The notes under the pieces were generated by a model. The model saw only the letters and a program-made list of their open reading frames with translations, made no database searches and had not been told where the DNA came from. Below, in pieces: positions 27,606 through 36,193 of a DNA stretch of 64,000 nt (position 1 is the first letter of the stretch; each line of letters opens with the position of its first letter). Origin of the DNA: JAEUMY01 sp031394355 (GTDB lineage Bacteria; Pseudomonadota; Gammaproteobacteria; Burkholderiales; Usitatibacteraceae); assembly GCA_031394355.1 (NCBI GenBank), contig JANNSU010000077.1:12202-76201 (forward strand), in the 5' to 3' direction. The position numbers were made by a program, and so were the translations under genes.

Positions 27606-29966
27606 CTACTTGATGCAAACAGCCCGGACTTGCTTCATGTCCGTCAGGCCCATCATGACTTTCTCCATGCCATCCATTTTCAAGGTCGACATGCCCTCGG
27701 CAACGCTCTTGACGAATATATCCGAGACTCTGGCCCTTTCCTGAATCAGCTTCTTGACCGGATCACTCGCAATCATCAGCTCATGCAAGCCGACACGTCC
27801 CTTATATCCACCGCCCCCGCAGGCATCGCATCCCTTTGACTGCATGAACGAAAGCTTGCCGTCTTTTCCATATTCCTGCAGCCAATAGTCATACAGTTTC
27901 TTCGCTTCGCCCTGAGGGTCCTTTCTCCAGGGTTCGGTCTGGCGCAGATCCGTGGTGTATTCATTCATGAACTGCTTCAGCTCTTCAGCGTCGGGCGTAT
28001 AGGCTTCCTTGCAACTTCCACAGAGGCGTTTCGCCAAGCGCTGGGCAAGAATCCCGATCAGTGCATCGGCAAAATTGAACGGATCCATACCCATATCAAG
28101 CAACCGGATGATGGCTTCCGGCGCCGAATTGGTATGCAGCGTTGCAAACACAAGGTGGCCGGTAAGCGATGCTTCAATGCCAATGTGCGTGGTTTCCGCA
28201 TCGCGCATTTCGCCCACCATGATGATGTCCGGATCCGCTCGCAAGAACGCCTTCATGATCACCGCAAAGTCAACAACCTTCTTGTTGACCTGAACTTGCC
28301 GCAAGCCCTTTTGCGTAATTTCGACGGGGTCTTCGGCAGTCCATATCTTGGTGTCAGGCTTGTTCAGGTGGCCCAAGACAGAGTGCAACGTCGTTGTCTT
28401 GCCGGAGCCCGTTGGTCCGCAAACAAAGAAGAGACCGTAAGGTTTGGATACTGCCGTGACCAGCGTCTCCCTGTTCTTTGTGGTGAGACCCAACTTCTCC
28501 AATGGAATAGGTTCGCCAGCTGCAAGAATACGCATTACTACATCCTCGACACCACCGGCAGTCGGAATGGTCGCGACACGCAGTTCAATATCGAGCGGAC
28601 CGAACTTCTTGAACTTGATCTTGCCGTCCTGTGGCTTGCGTTTCTCGGAGATATCGAGATCACACATGATTTTCAGACGCGCCGACAAAGCGCTTCGATA
28701 GCTGGCGGGCACCTCGATGTACGGTGACAGGGAGCCATCCTTGCGAAACCGGATACCCGTCTTGCTCTTGCCAAGCATGGGCTCGATGTGGATGTCCGAA
28801 GCACCTTGATTGTAGGCATCAATGATGATCTTGTTGACAAGCTTGACCAACTCGTTGTCAGCGGCGGCGGAGGCCTCGTCCGCCATGTTGTCCATTCCGC
28901 CTTCATCGGCATCATCAAGAATGCCGCTGATGTCGATATCACTGCCATCGTCAGTGAAGAACTGTCCGAGAGAGGATACGAAATCTCTTTGAGTACAGAC
29001 CTTGTACTTGATCTTTGCCTTGGGAAAGACGTTCTCAACCATCCGCGAGCTGCGTACACGTTCGGGATCTGGCGAGACAATGATGAGTCCCTCCTTGGTA
29101 TCCTCGATGGGCAGCCACTGGTTCCCCTCCGCATAGTCGCGCTTGATGTTGCGAAGGAGATCGACCGGTTTGATCCGGTCCTTTTTGAACGGCTCATATT
29201 CGGTCGCAAAGTACTTGCCAAGAGCCTGGCCGAGCGCCGGCAACTTGACCTGAAACTCGTCAATCAAAATATCCTCAACGCTCTTGTTCTTGCGTCGCGC
29301 CGTCCTTGTTGCGAGCTCGAGTTCGCCCTCGGAGATCACATTGTCAATGATGAGGTACTCATACTTTGACTTGATTTGCCCCGGTATTTGCTGACGAACA
29401 CGAAACGCAATGGCCAATGTCTTGGAAAGCTCGACCAGGCCTTCCTCATGCAGACCGGGAAATGGCGTGCCCGAGAGGTGATTTATGACTTGAATCACGC
29501 CTAGCAAATCGTTTCCCTCCGCTGCAACGATGGGGGCCACGATCATTTGCTTGGTCCGATAGCCGGTACGCTGGTCAACGGCCTTCAGAAAGGACAGGTT
29601 CGGTGAATAGCTCTTCAGCTCTGCATCGTCATAAACATCCTTGATGCTCATGAATCGCTTGTTGAGCGCGCAACAGCCGGCGATGCTGCTTTCTGACAGC
29701 GGAAGCTTGATGTCCTTGAAGGAGTTGAGCCCCGATTTGACCTTCGAAACAATTGACTGCCCGTCTTCGCTGACGGTGTAGATCGTCAAACGATCTGCAT
29801 CAAACAGTTGGCAAATGTCCCGGGTAACATCCAACATGATTTCGTCCACATTTTGGGTCGAGTGGATCCTGTTGGTCACAGCTTGCAGCTTCTTGGAGAA
29901 GGCGAGCTTTGTAGTCATGTCGGCGACGTTCGCCGGTCCTGGACGCTGTTCGGGCAATGCACTCAT
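27606..29966 (-). CDS. GAF-domain PilB/GspE-type secretion or pilus ATPase
   Basis: A 786-residue protein. Residues about 20-190 are a GAF domain; about 200-340 resemble the MshEN/GspE N-domain (GELELATRTARRKN, LPALGQALGKYF), which in relatives binds c-di-GMP; the rest is the hexameric ATPase with Walker A GPTGSGKTTTLHS (about residue 519), the Asp box TAEDPVE, Walker B DPDIIMVGEMRD, the His box ATLHTN and a tetracysteine zinc site (CGSC near 650, CDAC near 710). PilB and GspE power pilus extension or type II secretion. A fused GAF domain and a regulatory neighbourhood instead of pil genes suggest a signal-gated version. Confidence 0.9.
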   Translation of the reverse strand: MSALPEQRPGPANVADMTTKLAFSKKLQAVTNRIHSTQNVDEIMLDVTRDICQLFDADRLTIYTVSEDGQSIVSKVKSGLNSFKDIKLPLSESSIAGCCALNKRFMSIKDVYDDAELKSYSPNLSFLKAVDQRTGYRTKQMIVAPIVAAEGNDLLGVIQVINHLSGTPFPGLHEEGLVELSKTLAIAFRVRQQIPGQIKSKYEYLIIDNVISEGELELATRTARRKNKSVEDILIDEFQVKLPALGQALGKYFATEYEPFKKDRIKPVDLLRNIKRDYAEGNQWLPIEDTKEGLIIVSPDPERVRSSRMVENVFPKAKIKYKVCTQRDFVSSLGQFFTDDGSDIDISGILDDADEGGMDNMADEASAAADNELVKLVNKIIIDAYNQGASDIHIEPMLGKSKTGIRFRKDGSLSPYIEVPASYRSALSARLKIMCDLDISEKRKPQDGKIKFKKFGPLDIELRVATIPTAGGVEDVVMRILAAGEPIPLEKLGLTTKNRETLVTAVSKPYGLFFVCGPTGSGKTTTLHSVLGHLNKPDTKIWTAEDPVEITQKGLRQVQVNKKVVDFAVIMKAFLRADPDIIMVGEMRDAETTHIGIEASLTGHLVFATLHTNSAPEAIIRLLDMGMDPFNFADALIGILAQRLAKRLCGSCKEAYTPDAEELKQFMNEYTTDLRQTEPWRKDPQGEAKKLYDYWLQEYGKDGKLSFMQSKGCDACGGGGYKGRVGLHELMIASDPVKKLIQERARVSDIFVKSVAEGMSTLKMDGMEKVMMGLTDMKQVRAVCIK

Positions 29967-30170
29967 GATCTATTCACCTGTTTCCGGGTTACTGGCTTTG
30001 AACATACAGGAAGTTATCGTCCCGAGGGACAACCCTGCCTGCAATCAAGTCACTTGTACTGCTCATTCTATTTTCTTGCAATAGGCCTGCCAATGCCGCG
30101 ATGGTGGCAGAAAAAAAACGGCCAGCGCTGGTCCTCAGGCTGGCCGCTTCGATTTCTTTCTCTCCGCCAA

Positions 30171-30974
30171 TCAGGGCTTGAAGAAAAACTCCATTTTCAC
30201 ACCTGCAATCTCGATCAAATCATGGTCACCCAGCTGATGGGCCTGTGGTCCGAGCGGAGCGCCGTTCAGTGTCGGGAAATTCGCTCCCTCAACGTGAGTG
30301 ATGAAGTACCCAGTCGGCCTGCGCGTAATCACCGCCACTTGTGTTCCCGGCTTGCCGATCGTGGTCAGATTCTTTGTCAGATCGAGTGTACGCCCGGCCG
30401 CGGCACCGGACAGGACCTGGATCGCACCTTCGCGCGCGCCCGCTGCAGGCGCAGCAGGCGGAGCGACAGGCGTGGGCGCGACAGCCGGCGATGCAGCAGG
30501 CGGTGCAGTCATCTGGGGGGCCTTCATCGCCTGCGTATCGGCCGCCGGTGCGGCTGGCGCGGCTGATGGTGCAGGTGCAGGTGCAGCGGCAGGTACAGGT
30601 GCGGGTGCGGGTGCGGGTGCCGTCGGAATCGATGGCTTCCGGATGATCATCGTCTTCTCGAAGTCCGCTGACGCTGATGCAGCAGGCGCGTCATTGAAGT
30701 ACTTGAGCTTGTGCTTGCCTATCTCTATGACGTCATTGTGCTGAAGGAAATGCTTCTTGATCGGCTTGCCGTTCACCAGTGTTCCGTTGGTGCTGTTCAA
30801 ATCTTCGATGAAGGAATCATTAAGGATCGTGATGATTGCGGCATGCTCTCCGGAGACAGCGAGATTATCGACCGGAATGTCGTTGTGCGGCTTGCGACCG
30901 ATCGTGATCCGCTCTTTGCTGAGCGGGACCTCTCGAAGGACGGTGCCATCAACGCTGAGGATGATTTTTGCCAT
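30171..30974 (-). CDS. FHA-domain protein with Ala/Pro-rich linker
   Basis: A 267-residue cytoplasmic protein. An N-terminal FHA domain (about residues 20-90) keeps the phosphothreonine-binding elements GRKPHNDI, SGEHA and NSTNGT. A segment with EKTMIIRKP (about 108-116) follows, then a linker of about 70 residues of almost only Ala and Pro, encoded by GGTGCG-type repeats near 30590-30620. A second, degenerate FHA-like domain (about 200-267) has GKPGTQVAV and LNGAPL but lacks the canonical serine and histidine. FHA domains bind threonine-phosphorylated partners. A PP2C phosphatase is encoded just upstream; no Ser/Thr kinase is near. Confidence 0.92.
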   Translation of the reverse strand: MAKIILSVDGTVLREVPLSKERITIGRKPHNDIPVDNLAVSGEHAAIITILNDSFIEDLNSTNGTLVNGKPIKKHFLQHNDVIEIGKHKLKYFNDAPAASASADFEKTMIIRKPSIPTAPAPAPAPVPAAAPAPAPSAAPAAPAADTQAMKAPQMTAPPAASPAVAPTPVAPPAAPAAGAREGAIQVLSGAAAGRTLDLTKNLTTIGKPGTQVAVITRRPTGYFITHVEGANFPTLNGAPLGPQAHQLGDHDLIEIAGVKMEFFFKP

Positions 30975-31025
30975 GGCTTTTGATCCCTGAATGTGCTTTG
31001 TCTGACTTGTGGCCAGATACGAATA

Positions 31026-31850
31026 TCAAGAAAACAATGATTTGAGGCGGGCGAGCCATCCGCGCTCAACCGCGAAGCTCGACAACACCTTCACTAAAAT
31101 GACCGAGACATTGTCACGGCCCCCGTTGTCATTTGCCGACTGAACCAGTTGCTGCGCTGTCAATTCAAGGTTGGACCGAAGAGCAATCAACGTCATCTGA
31201 ATTTCTTCATCCTCGATCATGTCATTGAGACCATCAGAGCAAAGCAAAAAAACATCGTCCTGCTGCGTCTCATAAATGTGGAATTCAGGTTCGACCTCGG
31301 GATCGATGCCCAAGGCCTTGGTCACCAAATTCTTGTTATGCGACAGCCTTGCGTCTTCCTTCGTGATCAGTCCTGAATCAATCTGCTCCTGCAGCAAGGA
31401 ATGATCACGCGTCACTTGCTCCAGCCCGTCGCCACGCATGCGGTAGAGGCGTGAATCCCCAATATGGGCCACGGCCACATAGTTGTCGTAGTAAACACAG
31501 ACGACAAGCGTGGTCCCCATGCCAGCACACTGCGGGTCCTTTTGTGCCGCCTCGAAAATAGCGGTATTCGCACGGGCGATCTGGCCTCGAATCACGCGTT
31601 CGCACAAAGCCATAGTCTGGCTACGATCCAGCTTCCCGAGCTCCTTAATCTTCCACTCATTGCTCAATCCTTCAGCGATGAGGCTCGTAGCCATTCCGCT
31701 GGCAACCTCGCCAGCGTTGTATCCACCCATGCCGTCAGCCAGGACGACAACCCCCAGCTCGGGTCGGGATTCGACACAATCTTCGTTGTGCGACCGCACC
31801 CTTCCAGGGTCGGTCTTCGATACGATTTGTAGAGCTTGCGCCAGTGCCAC
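31026..31850 (-). CDS. PP2C-family serine/threonine phosphatase (Stp1-like)
   Basis: A protein of about 274 residues. Metal-binding motifs are RSHNEDCV, LADGMGGYNAGEVAS, VAHIGDSRLYR, LLCSDGLNDM and NDNGGRDNVSVILV, giving the complete aspartate set of bacterial PP2C enzymes. The GTG at 31850 has GGGAGG just upstream; a GTG at 31862 is an alternative start. It is the first gene of the minus-strand signalling cluster, 51 nt before the FHA gene, a classic pairing: PP2C removes phosphates from threonines that FHA domains read. Confidence 0.93.
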   Translation of the reverse strand: MALAQALQIVSKTDPGRVRSHNEDCVESRPELGVVVLADGMGGYNAGEVASGMATSLIAEGLSNEWKIKELGKLDRSQTMALCERVIRGQIARANTAIFEAAQKDPQCAGMGTTLVVCVYYDNYVAVAHIGDSRLYRMRGDGLEQVTRDHSLLQEQIDSGLITKEDARLSHNKNLVTKALGIDPEVEPEFHIYETQQDDVFLLCSDGLNDMIEDEEIQMTLIALRSNLELTAQQLVQSANDNGGRDNVSVILVKVLSSFAVERGWLARLKSLFS

Positions 31851-32153
31851 ACCGCCTCCCACGGCAATTTAAAGCACGTACCGCTCATTCTCTGCCCCGA
31901 ATTGCCCACGACGCGGCTATTTGGTGCAAAAGTCCGCATTAATAATAACTTAAAAAAGCTTTTTAAGAAACAATTCAGGTTTGTGACGTACCTTGAGGGC
32001 CTAATTGGCCTCGCGCGTCTAAATCCACAAACAATCATAACCTTGCCCCAGCGCGAGCGGATGTATTGCGGATTGGTGGCAAAATGCCGTCAGTCGTGCT
32101 TGGCGCGAAAACTCCAATAACTTCAGCAAGCCGGAAGACTCGAGAGGAAACCC
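31851..32153. promoter_or_regulatory. Divergent regulatory region phosphatase / aceE
   Basis: About 300 bases with no gene, AT-rich in the middle. It holds an inverted repeat, CTTAAAAA (31949-31956), AGC, TTTTTAAG (31960-31967), which could be an operator or curved DNA, and must carry the promoters of both the signalling cluster and the aceE operon. No PdhR-like box was identified. GAGAGGA before the aceE ATG is a plausible ribosome binding site. Confidence 0.45.
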
Positions 32154-34826
32154 ATGGACCGCCCTACTTTCATGCAACAAGACACTGACCCACTGGAGAC
32201 ACGGGAGTGGCTGGACTCGCTTGAATCAGTATTGGATGCCGAAGGCCCGGAGCGCGCCCACTACCTGCTTGAGCAACTGATCGACAAGGCAAGAAGGTCG
32301 GGCGCCTATCTCCCTTACAAAGCCAGTACCGCGTACATCAACTCGATTCCACCCGCTGCGGAGGATTTGCTGCCTGGTGATCAAGAGCTTGAGTACCGTA
32401 TCCGTTCACTGGTTCGCTGGAACGCCATCGCCATGGTGCTTCGCGCCAACAAAGAGAACTCGGAGCTTGGGGGGCACATTGCCAGCTTTCAGTCTGCCGC
32501 CACGCTGTATGACATAGGATTTGACCATTTCTGGAATGCACCGTCCGCAACGCATGGTGGCGACATGATCTTTATCCAGGGGCACTCTGCACCGGGCGTA
32601 TACGCCCGCGCTTTTCTGGAGGGGCGCCTGACAGAAGAACAGTTGGAGAATTTCCGCCGCGAAGTGGACGGCAAGGGAATCTCCTCCTATCCGCACCCAT
32701 GGCTGATGCCCGATTTCTGGCAATTCCCCACCGTATCCATGGGACTGGGGCCGCTTCAGGCCATCTATCAGGCCCGATTCATGAAGTACCTGAACGACCG
32801 GGGCATCCTGAACACCGAGGGCCGCAAGGTGTGGGCTTTCATGGGCGATGGCGAGATGGACGAGCCAGAATCTTTGGGAGCGATTGCGCTGGCGGCACGT
32901 GAGAACCTCGACAACCTGATCTTTGTCGTCAATTGCAACTTGCAGCGGCTCGATGGCCCGGTGCGTGGCAATGGAAAGATCATTCAGGAACTGGAAGGTG
33001 ATTTCCGTGGTGCGGGTTGGAACGTCATCAAGGTCATCTGGGGACGGTACTGGGATCCACTGCTGGCCAAAGACCGCGACGGCATGCTCCAGAAGCGGAT
33101 GATGGAGGCTGTAGACGGCGAGTACCAGAACTTCAAGGCGCGCGATGGCGCCTACGTGCGTGATAACTTCTTCGGCAAGTATCCAGAGCTGAAGCAGATG
33201 GTGTCATCCATGTCTGACGACGATATCTGGCGTCTCAATCGTGGTGGCCATGATCCCTACAAGGTGTATGCCGCCTATTCCGCCGCGACAAAGCACAAGG
33301 GGCAGCCCACAGTCATTCTTGCCAAGACCGTGAAGGGATACGGCATGGGCCGCGCAGGTGAAGGCCAGAACAGCACCCATCAACAGAAGAAGATGGATTT
33401 GGCCTCGCTGAAGCAGTTCCGCGATCGATTCAATGTACCCGTCAACGACGATGTCATCGCTGAAACGCCGTTTTACAAGCCGCCAGAGGACAGTGCTGAA
33501 ATGCAGTACATGCGCGCTGCGCGCGCCAAGCTGGGCGGGTCTCTGCCGGTTCGCCATGCCAATATTCCGCCTTTGAAGGTCCCCGATCTCTCGTTCTTTG
33601 ATGCGCTTCTGAAGAGCACGGAAGATCGGGAGATATCAACAACCATGGCGTTTGTTCGCGCATTTACGGCACTCACGCGCGACAAAGAGCTTGGGCCGCG
33701 CCTGGTGCCAATAGTTGCCGACGAGTCCCGCACGTTCGGGATGGAAGGCCTCTTCCGCCAGTTGGGCATCTATTCGTCGGTAGGCCAGCTCTACGAGCCG
33801 GTCGATGCCGGCGAGCTGATGTTCTACAAGGAAGACAAGGCGGGCCAAATCCTGCAGGAAGGCATCAATGAGGCCGGTGCCTTCTGTTCCTGGATGGCGG
33901 CTGGAACGAGTTATGCCAACCATGGCCAGCACATGATTCCTTTTTTCATCTTCTATTCGATGTTTGGGTTCCAACGGATCGGCGATCTGGCATGGGCAGC
34001 TGGCGACATGCAAGCCCGAGGATTTCTGCTCGGCGGCACATCGGGCCGCACCACACTGAATGGCGAAGGCTTGCAGCATGAAGATGGCCATAGCCATCTC
34101 ATGTCGTCCACCATCCCGAACTGCATCTCCTACGATCCGACCTTCAGCTATGAGCTGGGAGTCATCATGCATGACGGCCTGAAGCGCATGTACGAGAAGA
34201 TGGAACCCATCTTCTACTACATCACTGTCATGAATGAGAACTACACGCATCCGGCCATGCCGAAAGGTGCCGAGGCGGGTATTTTAAAGGGGATGTACCT
34301 CTTCCGAGAGGGCAGTGACGCCAAGAAGCCCCGCGTACAACTAATGGGCTCAGGAACGATTTTTCGCGAAGTCATCGCTGCGGCGGAGTTGCTTGAACTC
34401 GATTGGGGCGTCGTGTCCGACATCTGGAGCGCAACGTCTTTCACCGAGCTGCGCCGCGATGGTCTGGCCGTTGAACGCTGGAATCTGCTGCACCCGGAAG
34501 CAGTACCGAAGTCCAGCCACGTCGCGGACTGCCTCAAGAATCGCAAAGGGCCAGTCATTGCTGCGACGGACTACATGCGAATATTCGCAGACCAGATCCG
34601 CCCCTTCATGGGTGACCGCCGCTACATGACGCTCGGCACGGATGGCTTCGGCCGCTCCGACACTCGCAAGCAATTGCGCAAGTTCTTTGAAGTCAATCGT
34701 TACTACGTTGTCCTGGCAGCACTGAAATCGCTGGCAGACGAAGGCCATGTACCACTGAAAGTCGTGGGCGATGCCATCAAGAAATATGGCATTGACCCCG
34801 AGAAGCCGGCGCCCTGGACGGTTTGA
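32154..34826 (+). CDS. aceE: Pyruvate dehydrogenase E1 component (homodimeric)
   Basis: An 890-residue E1 of the single-chain alpha2 type, as in E. coli. It decarboxylates pyruvate with thiamine diphosphate and passes the acetyl group to lipoyl-E2. The ThDP motif runs from GDGEMDEPES (about residue 230) to FVVNCNLQRLDG; the transketolase-like C-terminal part holds EDGHSH and TDYMRIFADQIRPF. A palindrome copy lies exactly in RIFA, where relatives usually have other residues. An alternative in-frame ATG is at 32172. aceF and lpdA follow, forming the complex operon. Confidence 0.97.
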   Translation: MDRPTFMQQDTDPLETREWLDSLESVLDAEGPERAHYLLEQLIDKARRSGAYLPYKASTAYINSIPPAAEDLLPGDQELEYRIRSLVRWNAIAMVLRANKENSELGGHIASFQSAATLYDIGFDHFWNAPSATHGGDMIFIQGHSAPGVYARAFLEGRLTEEQLENFRREVDGKGISSYPHPWLMPDFWQFPTVSMGLGPLQAIYQARFMKYLNDRGILNTEGRKVWAFMGDGEMDEPESLGAIALAARENLDNLIFVVNCNLQRLDGPVRGNGKIIQELEGDFRGAGWNVIKVIWGRYWDPLLAKDRDGMLQKRMMEAVDGEYQNFKARDGAYVRDNFFGKYPELKQMVSSMSDDDIWRLNRGGHDPYKVYAAYSAATKHKGQPTVILAKTVKGYGMGRAGEGQNSTHQQKKMDLASLKQFRDRFNVPVNDDVIAETPFYKPPEDSAEMQYMRAARAKLGGSLPVRHANIPPLKVPDLSFFDALLKSTEDREISTTMAFVRAFTALTRDKELGPRLVPIVADESRTFGMEGLFRQLGIYSSVGQLYEPVDAGELMFYKEDKAGQILQEGINEAGAFCSWMAAGTSYANHGQHMIPFFIFYSMFGFQRIGDLAWAAGDMQARGFLLGGTSGRTTLNGEGLQHEDGHSHLMSSTIPNCISYDPTFSYELGVIMHDGLKRMYEKMEPIFYYITVMNENYTHPAMPKGAEAGILKGMYLFREGSDAKKPRVQLMGSGTIFREVIAAAELLELDWGVVSDIWSATSFTELRRDGLAVERWNLLHPEAVPKSSHVADCLKNRKGPVIAATDYMRIFADQIRPFMGDRRYMTLGTDGFGRSDTRKQLRKFFEVNRYYVVLAALKSLADEGHVPLKVVGDAIKKYGIDPEKPAPWTV
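34576..34589. repeat. Iterated palindrome copy 6 (14-bp form), inside aceE
   Basis: TGCGAATATTCGCA, read in frame as M-RIFA-D. This is the only in-gene copy in this reading frame on the sense strand, and it sits in an otherwise conserved part of E1. Confidence 0.95.
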
Positions 34827-34870
34827 ACCGCCCCAACAACAACGAGAAGCATTCGACAAGGAGAGCGGGC

Positions 34871-36181
34871 GTGTCCAGTCTGATTGAAGTCAAAGTCCCC
34901 GACATCGGGGATTTCAAGGATATCGAGGTCATCGAGGTCTACGTCAAACCTGGTGACACCATCAAGAAGGAAGACTCCGTCATTGCATTGGAGTCTGACA
35001 AGGCAGCCATGGAAGTGCCGTCATCACACGCGGGCGTGGTGAAGGAACTACGCCTGAAAGTGGGCGACAAGGCTTCGGAGGGTACGATCGTCCTGATACT
35101 CGAAGCAGCGGCATCCGACGCTGTGGTTGCCAAGCCGGAACCCGTCGCAGCGCCTGCTCCGATTGCATCTGCTGCGACAAGCCCGGCCGCACCTTTCGTT
35201 TCAACCGCAGCAGCGGAGACGGCACCGGCATTGCGGCCACCACCCGCCAATGAAATGGGGCTGCGTGAACCGGGCGTCTCGCTACCCCATGCATCGCCCT
35301 CGCTCCGCGCGTTTGCCAGAGAACTGGGGGTCGACCTGTCCAAAGTGAAGGGGACAGCCTCAAAGGGCAGGATCACCAAGGAAGATGTTCAAGGGTATGT
35401 GAAGGGCGAACTGGCCAAGCCCAAGAGCACTGGCGGCGGTGCATTCGCGTTCCCCGACATGCCGACGGTGGATTTCACGAAATTCGGCAGCATCGAAACC
35501 CGTGCGCTGTCACGCATCAAGAAGCTCTCTGGTGCCAACCTTCACCGCAACTGGGTCGGGATCCCTCATGTTACCCAGCACGAGGATGCAGACATCTCGG
35601 AAGTCGAGGCATTCCGCAGCAAGACCAACGAGGAAATCGCCAAGAGTGGCGTGAAGCTCACCATGCTGGCCTTCCTGATCAAGGCGAGTGTGGCGTCGCT
35701 GAAGAAGTTTCCTGAATTCAATGCATCGCTGGAGCCAGGCGGTGAGAACCTGATACTGAAAAAGTACTTCAACATCGGCTTTGCAGCCGACACACCCAAC
35801 GGTCTCGTTGTTCCGGTCATCAAGGATGCCGACCGCAAATCAGTCATTGAGATCGCGAAGGAAAGCAGCGAGCTGGCTGCCAAGGCCCGCGACGGCAAGC
35901 TGTCCCCCACGGAGATGCAAGGCGGCTGTTTCTCCATCTCCAGCCTGGGTGGTATTGGTGGCGCGTACTTCACGCCCATCATCAATGCGCCGGAGGTGGC
36001 CATTCTGGGTGTCTCGAAAGCAAGCATGAAACCAGTGTGGAATGGCAAGGACTTCACGCCACGGCTCATGTGCCCATTGTCACTTTCCTATGACCATCGG
36101 GTAATTGACGGCGCATCTGCAGCCCGATTCATCACCCATCTGTCCGGTCTCATGGCAGACATTCGCAAGCTTGTGCTCTAG
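34871..36181 (+). CDS. aceF: Dihydrolipoyl acetyltransferase (E2 of pyruvate dehydrogenase)
   Basis: A 436-residue E2 with one N-terminal lipoyl domain (lysine in LESDKAAM, about residue 43), an Ala/Pro-rich linker (about 80-140), a peripheral-subunit-binding domain (SPSLRAFARELGVDL, about 150-185) and the catalytic acetyltransferase domain ending with SYDHRVIDGASAARF (active-site His and Asp). The GTG at 34871 is preferred: AAGGAGAG lies 6-12 nt upstream, and it gives the usual start SSLIEVKVPDIGD. A TTG at 34823 overlapping the aceE stop would add an unrelated leader. Confidence 0.95.
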   Translation: MSSLIEVKVPDIGDFKDIEVIEVYVKPGDTIKKEDSVIALESDKAAMEVPSSHAGVVKELRLKVGDKASEGTIVLILEAAASDAVVAKPEPVAAPAPIASAATSPAAPFVSTAAAETAPALRPPPANEMGLREPGVSLPHASPSLRAFARELGVDLSKVKGTASKGRITKEDVQGYVKGELAKPKSTGGGAFAFPDMPTVDFTKFGSIETRALSRIKKLSGANLHRNWVGIPHVTQHEDADISEVEAFRSKTNEEIAKSGVKLTMLAFLIKASVASLKKFPEFNASLEPGGENLILKKYFNIGFAADTPNGLVVPVIKDADRKSVIEIAKESSELAAKARDGKLSPTEMQGGCFSISSLGGIGGAYFTPIINAPEVAILGVSKASMKPVWNGKDFTPRLMCPLSLSYDHRVIDGASAARFITHLSGLMADIRKLVL

Positions 36182-36193
36182 GAAGGGACATTC

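Noticed and set aside
34823..34870. TTG start of aceF overlapping the aceE stop
   Set aside because: The leader is not family-like; the GTG at 34871 has a good ribosome binding site and gives the normal E2 N-terminus.
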